Source: a bacterium
GTDB lineage: Bacteria > Myxococcota_A > Bradymonadia > UBA7976 > UBA1532
Assembly (NCBI GenBank): GCA_030427205.1
Contig: JAUHXC010000006.1
Location: forward strand, 124,001 to 188,000
DNA: 64,000 nt
Reading direction: 5' to 3'
The notes beneath the pieces were generated by a model. That model was not told the origin of the DNA. It saw only the letters and a list, made by a program, of their open reading frames with translations, and searched no databases. Below, piece after piece: positions 10,775 through 19,298 of this stretch. Position 1 is the first letter of the stretch. Each line of letters opens with the position of its first letter. The position numbers and the translations under genes are program-made.

Positions 10775-12220
10775 ATGGCTGGAGAAGGGCGCACCGCCGA
10801 TCTGGATCGGGTCTCGACCATGCAGGTGGCCGCCGAGACCGAAGGCGGCCAGCAGGCGCAGGATCAGAGCGCGGTCTCGCGCTACGGCCAGAGCCAGGAT
10901 GTGCGCGGCGGCGGAGGCGGCGGCGCGACCGACGCGGAGAGGCAGCGCAAGCGGCAGCAGTTCGAGGCGTCGACGGCGGGGCCGGCCCAGGAGCCGGGCA
11001 CGGCCGTCGAGCGGGAAGGACCCGATCCGGTCGCCGGCGCGGCGGACAGCGCGGCGGCCGGCGGCCCCGACGACGCGGGCGGCGGCGGCTACGAGGAGCA
11101 GCCCCTGCCGCCGGAGGTGGCGACCAAGGCCCAGGAGTCGTTCGGCCGGAGCTTCGACAACGTGGTGCTGCGCACCGGCCCCAAGGCCGACGAGGCGTGC
11201 AAGAAGCGCGGCGCGCGGGCGTTCACCAAGGGCAACATCATCACGCTGTCGAACGAGGTGTCGTCGAATCTGGCCGATCCGGCGGCGCAGCAGACGATCT
11301 TCCACGAGCTGACCCACGTGGTTCAGCAGGGCCAGAAGGGCGAGGACGGCGGGGCCGGCGCGGCGGAGAACGAAGCCCAGAACGCCGGCGCGGCGGCGGC
11401 GGCCGGCCAGCAGGTCGACGTCACCCAGGGCGCGGCGCCGGGCACCGAGCAGAACGAGGACGCCCCGCAGACGGCCAATACGACCCAGTTCAGCATCCCG
11501 CTGCCGGGCGGAACGAGCCTCAGCGTCACCCCGCCCGCCGAGAGCGGCGACTGGGAGATCGGCGTCGGCGGCGGCAAGGGCCTCAAGCTGTGGAAGGAGC
11601 CGCTCAAGGAGGGCGCCGACAAGGACTGGAAGTGGCACTTCCCGACGCCGTTCTTCGGGCTGAAGGTCTTCCTCGGCGCCGGGGTGTCGTTCGAGTTCAA
11701 GGCCGGCGGGCTGGCCCTCGACTCGGCCAAGCTGGCCTACAACTCGGGCAGCGATACCTACTCGCTGACCGGTACGGTCAAGACGAACTTCGGCTGGGAG
11801 CTGGCAGGCTACCTCACCGCCGGCGTCTCGGCGGATGTCTGGGTCGCCTCGGCGGGTGTCGGCGTCAAGGCGAAGCTGGCGTTGAGCAAGGAGACGCCGC
11901 TGTCGGCCACCGCCGGCTTCACCTACAGCCCCAAGACCGGCAAGTTCGGCGGCGAGGTCAAGCTGTCACTCGCCGCGCTCGAGATCGCGCTCAAGGCCAG
12001 CCTGGGCCTGTTCGTCTACTACGACGCGTGGGGCGTGAGCACCTACTGCAAGGACTGGACGCTCGCCGAGCGCACCATCGGCAAGCTGACCTTCGGCGGG
12101 CTGGACATCATCGGCGGGCTCTATCATCCCGGCGGGTTCAGCGGGCGGCTCGATCCGAAGCCTTTCGAAATGCAGGACGTCCAGGGCAATATCAGGAACG
12201 CGTTCCCCAGCCGCAGCTGA
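10775..12220 (+). CDS. DUF4157 (eCIS-core-like, HExxH) domain protein with beta-rich C-terminus
   Basis: This 481-residue protein has no signal peptide. Residues 1-110 are low-complexity, Gln/Gly/Ala-rich and probably disordered. Residues about 112-190 match a DUF4157 domain: a SFGRSFDNVVLRTGP opening, then ARAFTKGNIITLSN and the zinc-protease-like HELTH at 177-181 followed by VVQQ. Residues about 230-470 are rich in alternating beta-strands with Gly turns (SFEFKAGGLALDSAKL and similar). DUF4157 is frequent in proteins linked to extracellular contractile injection systems and toxin loaders, but no such structural genes are present here. The ATG at 10775 is preceded by GGGAG. The function is unknown; peptidase activity is only suggested by HExxH. 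Confidence 0.75.
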   Translation: MAGEGRTADLDRVSTMQVAAETEGGQQAQDQSAVSRYGQSQDVRGGGGGGATDAERQRKRQQFEASTAGPAQEPGTAVEREGPDPVAGAADSAAAGGPDDAGGGGYEEQPLPPEVATKAQESFGRSFDNVVLRTGPKADEACKKRGARAFTKGNIITLSNEVSSNLADPAAQQTIFHELTHVVQQGQKGEDGGAGAAENEAQNAGAAAAAGQQVDVTQGAAPGTEQNEDAPQTANTTQFSIPLPGGTSLSVTPPAESGDWEIGVGGGKGLKLWKEPLKEGADKDWKWHFPTPFFGLKVFLGAGVSFEFKAGGLALDSAKLAYNSGSDTYSLTGTVKTNFGWELAGYLTAGVSADVWVASAGVGVKAKLALSKETPLSATAGFTYSPKTGKFGGEVKLSLAALEIALKASLGLFVYYDAWGVSTYCKDWTLAERTIGKLTFGGLDIIGGLYHPGGFSGRLDPKPFEMQDVQGNIRNAFPSRS

Positions 12221-12283
12221 CCGAGGGCGCGGCCGCGCACCCCGAGGCACCGGAGCGCGGGTCACTTCGCAGAAAGGACTTCG

Positions 12284-12706
12284 GTGAGCTTCTACGCCAA
12301 GGCATGCCTCATCATCGCGGGCATCGCCCTCCTCGGCATCCCTTTCAGCTACTTCGCCATCAGCCGTCAGGCGGCCAACGCCGTCGAGATGCAGTTCGAG
12401 GTGCTGCGCACCGACACCGAGTACATCAGCCACGAGCGGCGAACCGTCGGCCGGGTCTTCCTGGTGGGCGAGCACCCGGAGCGCGGTCGGCTCGAGACGC
12501 AGGCGCAGGTCGGCGCCGACGAGATCGAGCAGTTCGAGGTCGGCTCGACGATCCCTGGCAAGTTCATCCAGACCGACAAAGAGCACTACGCCCACATCGG
12601 GCACTACGCCGATCACAACCCGTTCGGCGCGATGCCGATGTTCGGCGGCATCGCGGTCGTCTTCGGCCTCATCGGCTTCTTCCTCGCCCGCAGGGGCGGC
12701 GGATGA
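12284..12706 (+). CDS. Two-helix membrane protein with an extracytoplasmic domain (DUF3592-like)
   Basis: This 140-residue protein has an N-terminal membrane helix (KACLIIAGIALLGIPFSYF) and a C-terminal one (MFGGIAVVFGLIGFFLA). They flank an 85-residue polar, beta-rich domain. The size, topology and position of the central domain resemble DUF3592 proteins, whose role is unknown. The GTG start at 12284 has AAAGGA upstream. It follows the DUF4157 gene by 63 bp in the same direction, so the two could share a transcript. Confidence 0.6.
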   Translation: MSFYAKACLIIAGIALLGIPFSYFAISRQAANAVEMQFEVLRTDTEYISHERRTVGRVFLVGEHPERGRLETQAQVGADEIEQFEVGSTIPGKFIQTDKEHYAHIGHYADHNPFGAMPMFGGIAVVFGLIGFFLARRGGG

Positions 12707-12724
12707 CCGCGCCATGCGCGTCGC

Positions 12725-12740
12725 CCCGTAACGATACGGG
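12725..12740. terminator. Short hairpin downstream of the membrane protein gene
   Basis: CCCGTA-ACGA-TACGGG is a perfect 6-bp stem with a tetraloop 19 bp after the stop codon at 12706. There is no T-tract, so the terminator call is tentative. Confidence 0.3.
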
Positions 12741-12830
12741 CCGCGATTCGCTCGCTTCTGCAGACGGTGGCGCTTGCCGCGGCCCATGGGGGGCCGTAGC
12801 ATCGCGCGTCGGCACGCGAGGAGATACACG

Positions 12831-13205
12831 ATGATCATCGAAGGGGACGCCGCGAAGGCGGTGATGGCCGCGCTGCCCAAGGGGGTGCGCGCTCGCATGA
12901 GCATGGCGGTTCTCAAGGCACCGGCCGACATCCGCCACTACGTACAGGGCGCGCTCGAGGTCGCCGATGATCTGGACGTCGTCGACGGCGAGCTGAAGCG
13001 CGGCGACGCGCGCGAAGACGACGTCGCGGCGGCGTTGAAGCGCTTCGACGCCGGCTTCGACGGCTCGGGCGACGCGGCCAAGGCGGTCGACGATGTGCTC
13101 AAGGACCTGCTGTCCCGCGAGGAGCGCATGCACGCGATGCTCGGCGCATTCGAGGCGGCCGGCAAGCGGCTCGACGTCTCGCTCGTGGACGCGGACGAGG
13201 GTTGA
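12831..13205 (+). CDS. Small helical hypothetical protein
   Basis: This 124-residue, highly charged, probably all-helical soluble protein shows no recognisable motif, signal peptide or membrane helix. The start ATG at 12831 is supported by GAGGAG upstream. It is the first gene of a tightly packed plus-strand run: the next gene begins five bases after its stop, and the following two overlap by ATGA. A role connected to the FliB/YkgJ-like and TPR proteins downstream is suggested by order only. Confidence 0.7.
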   Translation: MIIEGDAAKAVMAALPKGVRARMSMAVLKAPADIRHYVQGALEVADDLDVVDGELKRGDAREDDVAAALKRFDAGFDGSGDAAKAVDDVLKDLLSREERMHAMLGAFEAAGKRLDVSLVDADEG

Positions 13206-13210
13206 TTCCC

Positions 13211-14263
13211 GTGACGCTGCTGCGCATCCCGACGGTGTTGGCCGACTATGGCTGCGGGCGCAGCGGCGTCTGCTGCAACATGGCGTGGAAGGTGCCGGTC
13301 ACCACCGCCGACGAGGCGGTGGTGCACAATCGGCTGGTGCAGCTCGGCGCCGACGACATGCTGACCGAGTGGAAGGCGGCGATCATCGACCGCCGCGGGC
13401 ATCGCCTGCTGCGCCAGCCCGACGGCAAGTGCACGCTGCTGACCGACGGGCCCACCTGCCGCCTGCACGTGGTCACGGGGCTCGAAGGGCTGCCGTCGGC
13501 CTGCCGCAACTTCCCCCGCTCGGTGGTCGCGACGCCGGATGGCATCGAGGTGGCCTTCACGCTGGGCTGCCCGACCGCGGCGGGCATGGTCGCCCGCCGG
13601 GCCCTGCGCTTCACCTGGCAGGAACGCTCGGCGGAGGGCTGGGCCTATCCGCCGATGGGCACCTGCCGCCGCCGCATCCCGTGGACCCGGCTGGCCGATG
13701 TCGACTACCCCGAGCTGTGCGCCCGGCGTCAGGCGTGGTGGGACGCCATCGACGAGGCCCGCGACGACGTGGCCGGGCCGCTCGCGGCGCTGCTCGAAGC
13801 GCCCGGCGAGCCGGCGCTGAAGCCCTCGGGGCAGATCTCGCTGGCGGTCGATCTCGGCGAGCAGGATCTCAAGGCGGCGACGCTGATGCTGATGCACCGG
13901 CGCATGCCGCGCGGCGAGCGCTATCGCGACATCAAGCGCGCGCTGTGGCGCGGGCTGTCGGCGGCCCACGACGACGCGGCGGTCCGCAGCGGGCTGGCCC
14001 GCATCTCGCCGATGATGGCCTCGGCGCTGGCGCTCTACGTGCAGCACGCCGGCGTGCACGTGCATCGGCCGGCCACCGAGACGCTGCTGCTCGCCGCTCG
14101 GCGCATGCTCGCCGCGGGGGCCATCGCGCGGGTACTGCTCGACGTCGGCGGGGTCGAGCCGGTCGAGGCCACCGCTGACGCGCTGACCGCCGCGGCCCGG
14201 CTCACCGGCGCCGGGCGCTGGCATCACCCCACCGGACTCGAACTGGGCGCAGGAGCCGCATGA
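13211..14263 (+). CDS. Cys-rich FliB/YkgJ-family protein
   Basis: This 350-residue soluble protein has an N-terminal cysteine signature C15-x5-CC (YGCGRSGVCCNMAW). Further Cys follow in GKCTLL, PTCRLH, SACRNFPR and LGCPTA. This pattern, including CRNFPR, is that of the YkgJ/FliB group (putative Zn- or Fe-S-cluster proteins that include flagellin lysine N-methylase FliB). No flagellin gene is nearby, so methylation of flagellin is not implied. The GTG at 13211 has GAGGG nine bases upstream and is preferred to the TTG at 13202 that overlaps the preceding stop. Its stop overlaps the start of the TPR gene (ATGA). Confidence 0.7.
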   Translation: MTLLRIPTVLADYGCGRSGVCCNMAWKVPVTTADEAVVHNRLVQLGADDMLTEWKAAIIDRRGHRLLRQPDGKCTLLTDGPTCRLHVVTGLEGLPSACRNFPRSVVATPDGIEVAFTLGCPTAAGMVARRALRFTWQERSAEGWAYPPMGTCRRRIPWTRLADVDYPELCARRQAWWDAIDEARDDVAGPLAALLEAPGEPALKPSGQISLAVDLGEQDLKAATLMLMHRRMPRGERYRDIKRALWRGLSAAHDDAAVRSGLARISPMMASALALYVQHAGVHVHRPATETLLLAARRMLAAGAIARVLLDVGGVEPVEATADALTAAARLTGAGRWHHPTGLELGAGAA

Positions 14264-15936
14264 CACCGCTGGGACCCGACTGGAAGCGGCTGCTCGATCA
14301 CTTCATCGAGCAGGGCCGCCTCGACGAAGCCGAAGAGATCATCCGCGCCGCCGAGGCGACCACCGACACCGCCGACGGCAAGGCGATGCTGGCCCTCGAG
14401 CGGGCGGCGCTGCAGCGGCAGGCGGGGCGCACGGTCGAGGCGGATACGGCGGTGCGGGCGGCGGCGCGGCGCTTCGACGACCTCTCGCGCTCGATCCAGG
14501 TGCGGGTCGACCTCGCCCGGGCCGAGATCGAGGCCCGCCGCGACCCGATCGCGGCGCTGAAGCGGGCCCACGCGGCGGACGAGCGGGCGGTCGGTCTGGC
14601 GCCGCCGCACCTGCGGCTGGCGACGCTGGCGGCCCTCTTGGAGTACACCCGCCGGGCGGGCATCACCGAGCCGTTGCTGCAGCTGGCCGACGCGGTGATC
14701 CAGCAGGCGGGCTTCACCCGCGATGCGCATCTGACCACCGCCGCGACCATTCTACGGGCCGAGCTGGGCTGCGAGCTCGAGCCGGTCGCGACCGCGCTCG
14801 ACCGCGCCCGCGAAGCCCACGCGACGGCGCTGCGGCTGGCGCCGAGCCCGACCCGCCACGCGCTGGCCCGGCGGGCGGCGGGCATCCGCGGGCGGGCGGC
14901 CCGGCTCGCGGGCGAGGCGCTGGAGGCGGTCGAGGCGTTCGAAGAGGCGGTCGCGGGCCCCGAGCCGTCGCCCGCGTGGCAGGTGGAGCTGGCGCTGGCC
15001 CGGCAGGCGGTGGGCGAGTCGCTCGAAGCGCACGCCGAGGCCCTCTCGGCGGCGCTGTCGGCGCTGGCGGCGGCCGATCCGCTCGCCGCGCAGCCCTCGC
15101 TGGGCGCGCTGCTGCTCGGCGAGGGTCGCCTGGACGACGCCCGGCGGGTGGCCGAGTCGATGCCGCCGAGCATCCTGCGGCTGGGTCTGGAAGCGCGCAT
15201 CGCCCTGCTCACCGAAGAGCCCGACCCGGTGCGCGGCGCGCTGGTGGCGGCGGTCTCCGATCCGAACACCTTCGTCGAGGCCCGCCGGCCGCTGTTGGTC
15301 CTGCTCGCGGCGCTGCACGCCCTCGCCGGGGCCCGGGTCGACGCGATCGAATGCCTCGACGAGCTGTTGCACCATCACGATCGACCCGATACCGCCCTGG
15401 AGCGCGAGGCACGGATCCAGCGGGCCCGCCTGCTGACGCGCTTCGCCGACTACGACGACGCCTACGCCGACGCCGATCGGGCGTGGCGTCAGGCGCGTGA
15501 CGCAAAGGACGCCCGCGGCGCCCTGCACGCGGGGCTGGTGCGGGCGGCGTGCCTGCTCGGCTGGGACCGGGAGAAGGACGCCTTCGACACCCTGTCGGAG
15601 GCGGTGGCGATCGCCGAGCGGGTCGGGGCGGTGAAAGTCGCGCTGACCGGGCGGATCGAGCGATCTCTCCTGGGCCTGAGCCACGGCGATGAAGCCGAGG
15701 TCGCCCGCTCGCTGGAGCGCCTCGTGGACGATACGGGCGCCGGCCGCAGCGACCCCTCGGCCCGCCTGCGCACGCTGGCGACGCTGGCCATCGCCCGTCA
15801 TGCGGCTGACGAAGGCGACGCCGACCGGGCCCGGGCGATGCTGGCCGGCCTGAGCGCCGACGCCCGCGGCACGGCCTCGCGCCTGGGGGTGGCCCTCGGC
15901 CGGCTCGTGCCCGGCGCCGACGAGAGCGCGTCATGA
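14260..15936 (+). CDS. TPR-like helical repeat protein
   Basis: This 558-residue soluble protein is made almost entirely of amphipathic helix pairs rich in Ala, Arg, Glu and Leu. Degenerate TPR units are recognisable, for example RLDEAEEIIRAAEA near the N-terminus and DYDDAYADADRAWRQARDA near residue 400. No catalytic motif is seen. It probably acts as a scaffold. The ATG overlaps the previous stop (ATGA), and its own stop overlaps the next start in the same way, so the three genes should be made in fixed ratio. Confidence 0.75.
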   Translation: MTPLGPDWKRLLDHFIEQGRLDEAEEIIRAAEATTDTADGKAMLALERAALQRQAGRTVEADTAVRAAARRFDDLSRSIQVRVDLARAEIEARRDPIAALKRAHAADERAVGLAPPHLRLATLAALLEYTRRAGITEPLLQLADAVIQQAGFTRDAHLTTAATILRAELGCELEPVATALDRAREAHATALRLAPSPTRHALARRAAGIRGRAARLAGEALEAVEAFEEAVAGPEPSPAWQVELALARQAVGESLEAHAEALSAALSALAAADPLAAQPSLGALLLGEGRLDDARRVAESMPPSILRLGLEARIALLTEEPDPVRGALVAAVSDPNTFVEARRPLLVLLAALHALAGARVDAIECLDELLHHHDRPDTALEREARIQRARLLTRFADYDDAYADADRAWRQARDAKDARGALHAGLVRAACLLGWDREKDAFDTLSEAVAIAERVGAVKVALTGRIERSLLGLSHGDEAEVARSLERLVDDTGAGRSDPSARLRTLATLAIARHAADEGDADRARAMLAGLSADARGTASRLGVALGRLVPGADESAS

Positions 15937-18080
15937 GCGTCGCCGAGTCGCTGGAGGCGCTGGTCGCCGAGGGGCGCTTCGCCGAGGCCCGCCGCGTCGC
16001 CGAGGCGGCGTCCGACGCCGCCGAGCCGGGGCCGCTGCAGCAGCTGCTGGGTCGGCTGGCGTGGCTGGAAGGGGATCGGGTCGGCGCTCTGGGCCACCTC
16101 GAGGAGGCGGCGGCGCTGGGGCCGCTGCCCGATGATCTGGCGGTGCTGCGGGCCGATCTGTTGGCGGTCGACGCGCCCGAGCGGTCGGCGGCCGCGTTCG
16201 CCGAAGCCGCCGAGGCCGCCGAGGCGACGCCGCGCGCGCGGCTGGCCTGGGGCGAGCGCCTGGGCACCGGCGGGCAGTGGGACGAGGCGGCGGCGGTCTT
16301 CGAAGCGCTGCTCGTCGAGACCCGGGCCAACGGGTCGAGCGACGCGGCGGCCAGCGCGGCGCTGGGTCTGCTGGCCTGCGCCGACGCGCTGGATGATCCG
16401 CGCCTGGGCGAGCGCGGCCTCGACGCGCTGACCGCCGCGTGGCCCGCATTGACCGACGATCGGGCCTTGCCGGCGCTGTCGACGCTGGTGCGTCTCGACG
16501 CCGAGGTGGCCCGCAGCCTCGCCGACCGGCTGGCGCTGGCCGGCTTCGACCCGGCGGCTCATCGGCTGTTGACCGCGCGCATCGCGTGGTTCGGCGGCGC
16601 GCACGGCGCCGCGCTCGACGCGGCCCGCGAGGCGCTCGAGCTCGACCCCGGAGACGACGCCGCCCGCCGGTTCTACGCCGAGCTGTTGCTGCTCGACGAC
16701 CAGATCGAGCGCGCCCGGCCCCTGGTCGACGACCTGATCGAGCGCGGCGCCGCGCCGGTGGATCTCTCGCTGGCGCTGGTCACCGCCGATCGCCGCGCGG
16801 GCCACCGCCGCGAGACCATCGACGCCATCCTGGCGCTGGCCCGGCGCCATCCGCATCACCCGGGCATTCGCATCGAGGCGGCGCGGGCGTTGACCGATGT
16901 CGGCCGCGAGCACGAGGCCCGGGCGATGCTGGCCGGCGCGATGGCCGCCGACGGCCGCCTGCGGACCCGGCTCGGCCCGCTGGAGGCCTTCTTCGTCGTC
17001 ACCCGCGAGGCCATCGGGCCGCTGTTCGAGGAGGCCGGCGTCGGCCCGCAGCCCCGCCCGGTGCGGGTGCGCATGGGCCACAACTCGCTGCTGTATCAGG
17101 TGCACAGCGCCGAGACGGGCGACCACTTCGCCAAGATCTTCCTGCCGGGCGCCCGCTCCCGGGCTCACATCGAGGCCACCGCCGATCTGGAGAGCCGCCT
17201 CGCCGCGCTGCTCGACGCGCCGCTGGCGGTGCCGTCTTCGACGGTCGTCGACGGCCACCGCACGCTGCCGGTGGGCGAGGGCTTCGCGGTGGTGATGCCG
17301 GCCATCGAGGGCCGCTCGCTGCGCCGGAGCCTGGAGGACGTGCGCCGCCAGCTGACCCCGATGCACGGCCACGAGGTGGGCCGGGCGCTGGCCGAGCTGC
17401 ACGGCATGCTCGATCGGGTCGTCGAGGGCCCCGGCATGACGCCCTGGCAGCGCCCGCCGGCCGAGACGGGCGTGCGCGGTGGCTTCGCGACCGCCGCCGA
17501 CTGGGCCGCGGGCCGCCGCGACTGGCGGATCCTGCTCGATGGCCTCGCCGAGAGCCTGGTCGAAGCCCGCCTCAGCGACGCGCTCGCCGCCCGCATGAAG
17601 CCGCTCTTCAACCGCTGGCGGCGGGTGCTGCCGGCGCTCGAAGCGGGCGTGATTCACGGCGACTTCGGCTGGCACAACCTCTTGTGGCAGGGCGGCCGGG
17701 CGGTGGGCGTGGTCGACTTCGACTACGCCGCCGTCGACATCCGCGCGGCCGATCTGGCCAACGCCATCCACCGCACCGCCTTCGACTTCAACCGCCTGCA
17801 GCGCGGGCTCTCGCCGCGCCCGCGGCCCGACGTCGCCGCGGCCATCGTGCGCGGCTATCGCGCCGTGCGCCCGCTGCCCGTGCCCGACTTCGGCGCCCTC
17901 GACGCGGTGGCCAGCGGCGTACGCTGCGTCTATACGCTGTCGCTGGCCCGGGCCGATCGCGCCTCGCTGACCGGGCGGCAGTACGGCCGCCCCGCGCGGC
18001 TCGTCGAGGCGCTGATCCGCCAGCTCGACTGGCTCGACGGGCACGGCGGCCTGGGCGCCATGCTGCGCGGCCGCGTCTGA
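15933..18080 (+). CDS. TPR repeat protein fused to an APH-type phosphotransferase domain
   Basis: This 715-residue two-part protein has residues 1-360 as TPR-like helix pairs (FAEARRVAEAAS, DQIERARPLVDDLIERG and similar). Residues about 370-700 form an aminoglycoside-phosphotransferase/choline-kinase fold. Support for the kinase part includes a glycine-poor N-lobe with DHFAKIFLPG (Lys of the ATP site), the catalytic loop VIHGDFGWHNLLW (His-x-Asp...Asn) near residue 575, and the metal-binding VVDFDYA. All expected catalytic residues are present, so activity on a small molecule or protein is plausible; the substrate is unknown. It is the last gene of the coupled run that began at 12831, and it converges on the ATPase gene with 15 bp between stops. 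Confidence 0.82.
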   Translation: MSVAESLEALVAEGRFAEARRVAEAASDAAEPGPLQQLLGRLAWLEGDRVGALGHLEEAAALGPLPDDLAVLRADLLAVDAPERSAAAFAEAAEAAEATPRARLAWGERLGTGGQWDEAAAVFEALLVETRANGSSDAAASAALGLLACADALDDPRLGERGLDALTAAWPALTDDRALPALSTLVRLDAEVARSLADRLALAGFDPAAHRLLTARIAWFGGAHGAALDAAREALELDPGDDAARRFYAELLLLDDQIERARPLVDDLIERGAAPVDLSLALVTADRRAGHRRETIDAILALARRHPHHPGIRIEAARALTDVGREHEARAMLAGAMAADGRLRTRLGPLEAFFVVTREAIGPLFEEAGVGPQPRPVRVRMGHNSLLYQVHSAETGDHFAKIFLPGARSRAHIEATADLESRLAALLDAPLAVPSSTVVDGHRTLPVGEGFAVVMPAIEGRSLRRSLEDVRRQLTPMHGHEVGRALAELHGMLDRVVEGPGMTPWQRPPAETGVRGGFATAADWAAGRRDWRILLDGLAESLVEARLSDALAARMKPLFNRWRRVLPALEAGVIHGDFGWHNLLWQGGRAVGVVDFDYAAVDIRAADLANAIHRTAFDFNRLQRGLSPRPRPDVAAAIVRGYRAVRPLPVPDFGALDAVASGVRCVYTLSLARADRASLTGRQYGRPARLVEALIRQLDWLDGHGGLGAMLRGRV

Positions 18081-18095
18081 GCGCCCCCACCCCGG

Positions 18096-19268
18096 TCAGG
18101 TGACCCGCAGCACCTCTTCGATGGACGTCACCCCGCGGCGCACCAGCTGGTAGCCGCTGCGGGCCAGACCCATATAACCCCGCCGCTCGAGATACTCCCT
18201 CAGGGCCACCCGGCTGACCGACTCGTCCTTGACGAAGTCGGTCAGCTCGTCGTCGGCCTCGATCAACTCGAAGATGCCGACCCGCCCGGCGTAGCCGGTG
18301 TGATTGCAGGTGGCGCAGCCCACCGGGCCATAAACCGTCGGCACCTCGCCCGGTGGCGTCATCACCCGGCGGCGCAGCTCGGCGCTGTCGGCCAGCGGGC
18401 GCCGGCAGCGCTGACACAGCCGACGCACCAGCCGCTGCCCGAGCATGCCTTTGAGCGCCGAGGCCACCACGTAGCGCTCGAGCCCCATGTCGAAGAGCCG
18501 CACGAAGGTCTCGATGGCGCTGCCCGTATGCAGCGACGACAGCACCAGGTGCCCGGTCAGCGCCGCCTTGAACGCGATGTCGGCGGTCTCGGCGTCGCGC
18601 ATCTCGCCGACCATGATCACGTCGGGGTCCTGGCGCAGCATCGCCCGCAACCCCTTGGCGAAGTCGAAGCCGATGCGCGGGTTGGCCTGCCCCTGGATGA
18701 TGTCTTCGAAGCGATACTCGATGGGATCTTCGAGGGTCATGATGTTGCGCGAGCGGGCGTCGATCTGGCGCAGCACCGCGTACAGCGTCGAGGTCTTGCC
18801 CGAGCCCGTCGGCCCGCAGACGAGCAGCATGCCCTGCGAGCGGCGGGCGAAGGCCTCGAGCCGGGCGCCGACCTCGTCGGGCATGCCCAGCTTCGACAGC
18901 CCGATGCGCGTCTTGTCGTTGTTGAGCAGCCGCAGCACCACCTTCTCGCCGAACTCGGTGGGGAAGCTCGACAGGCGCACGTCGACCTCCTGGCTGTCGA
19001 CCACCAGCCGGAACGCGCCGTCCTGGGGCAGCCGCTTCTCGGCGATGTCGAGGGTGGCCATGATCTTGAGCCGGCTGACCACCGAATAGCGAAACGCGTC
19101 GGAGAACGCCGGCCGCTCGACGAGCAGCCCGTCGATGCGGAAGCGCACCCGCACCTCGGTGCTGCGCGGCTCGATGTGCACGTCGCTCGCCCGCTCGCGC
19201 ACCGCCCGCGCCAGGATGCGGTCGACCAGCGCCACTGCGCTGGCTGCGGTCTCGTCGCCTTTGCTCAT
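18096..19268 (-). CDS. Type II secretion/type IV pilus assembly ATPase (PilB/GspE family)
   Basis: This 390-residue hexameric-type ATPase powers pilus extension or type II secretion from the cytoplasmic face. Walker A is GPTGSGKT (152-159). The Asp box and Walker B follow in LRQDPDVIMVGEMRD, the His box in LSSLHTGSAIETF, and a C-terminal zinc module CQRCRRP...CATCNHTGY. Compared with the usual 500-570 residues, the N-terminal MshEN/T2SSE_N domain is missing, so it begins directly with the N2 domain (DRILARAVRERASDVHIEP). The ATG at 19268 has GGGGG upstream. No other pilus or secretion genes are nearby. Confidence 0.9.
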   Translation of the reverse strand: MSKGDETAASAVALVDRILARAVRERASDVHIEPRSTEVRVRFRIDGLLVERPAFSDAFRYSVVSRLKIMATLDIAEKRLPQDGAFRLVVDSQEVDVRLSSFPTEFGEKVVLRLLNNDKTRIGLSKLGMPDEVGARLEAFARRSQGMLLVCGPTGSGKTSTLYAVLRQIDARSRNIMTLEDPIEYRFEDIIQGQANPRIGFDFAKGLRAMLRQDPDVIMVGEMRDAETADIAFKAALTGHLVLSSLHTGSAIETFVRLFDMGLERYVVASALKGMLGQRLVRRLCQRCRRPLADSAELRRRVMTPPGEVPTVYGPVGCATCNHTGYAGRVGIFELIEADDELTDFVKDESVSRVALREYLERRGYMGLARSGYQLVRRGVTSIEEVLRVT

Positions 19269-19298
19269 CGCTGACCCCCGAAGCTGCTCGCGGCTACT

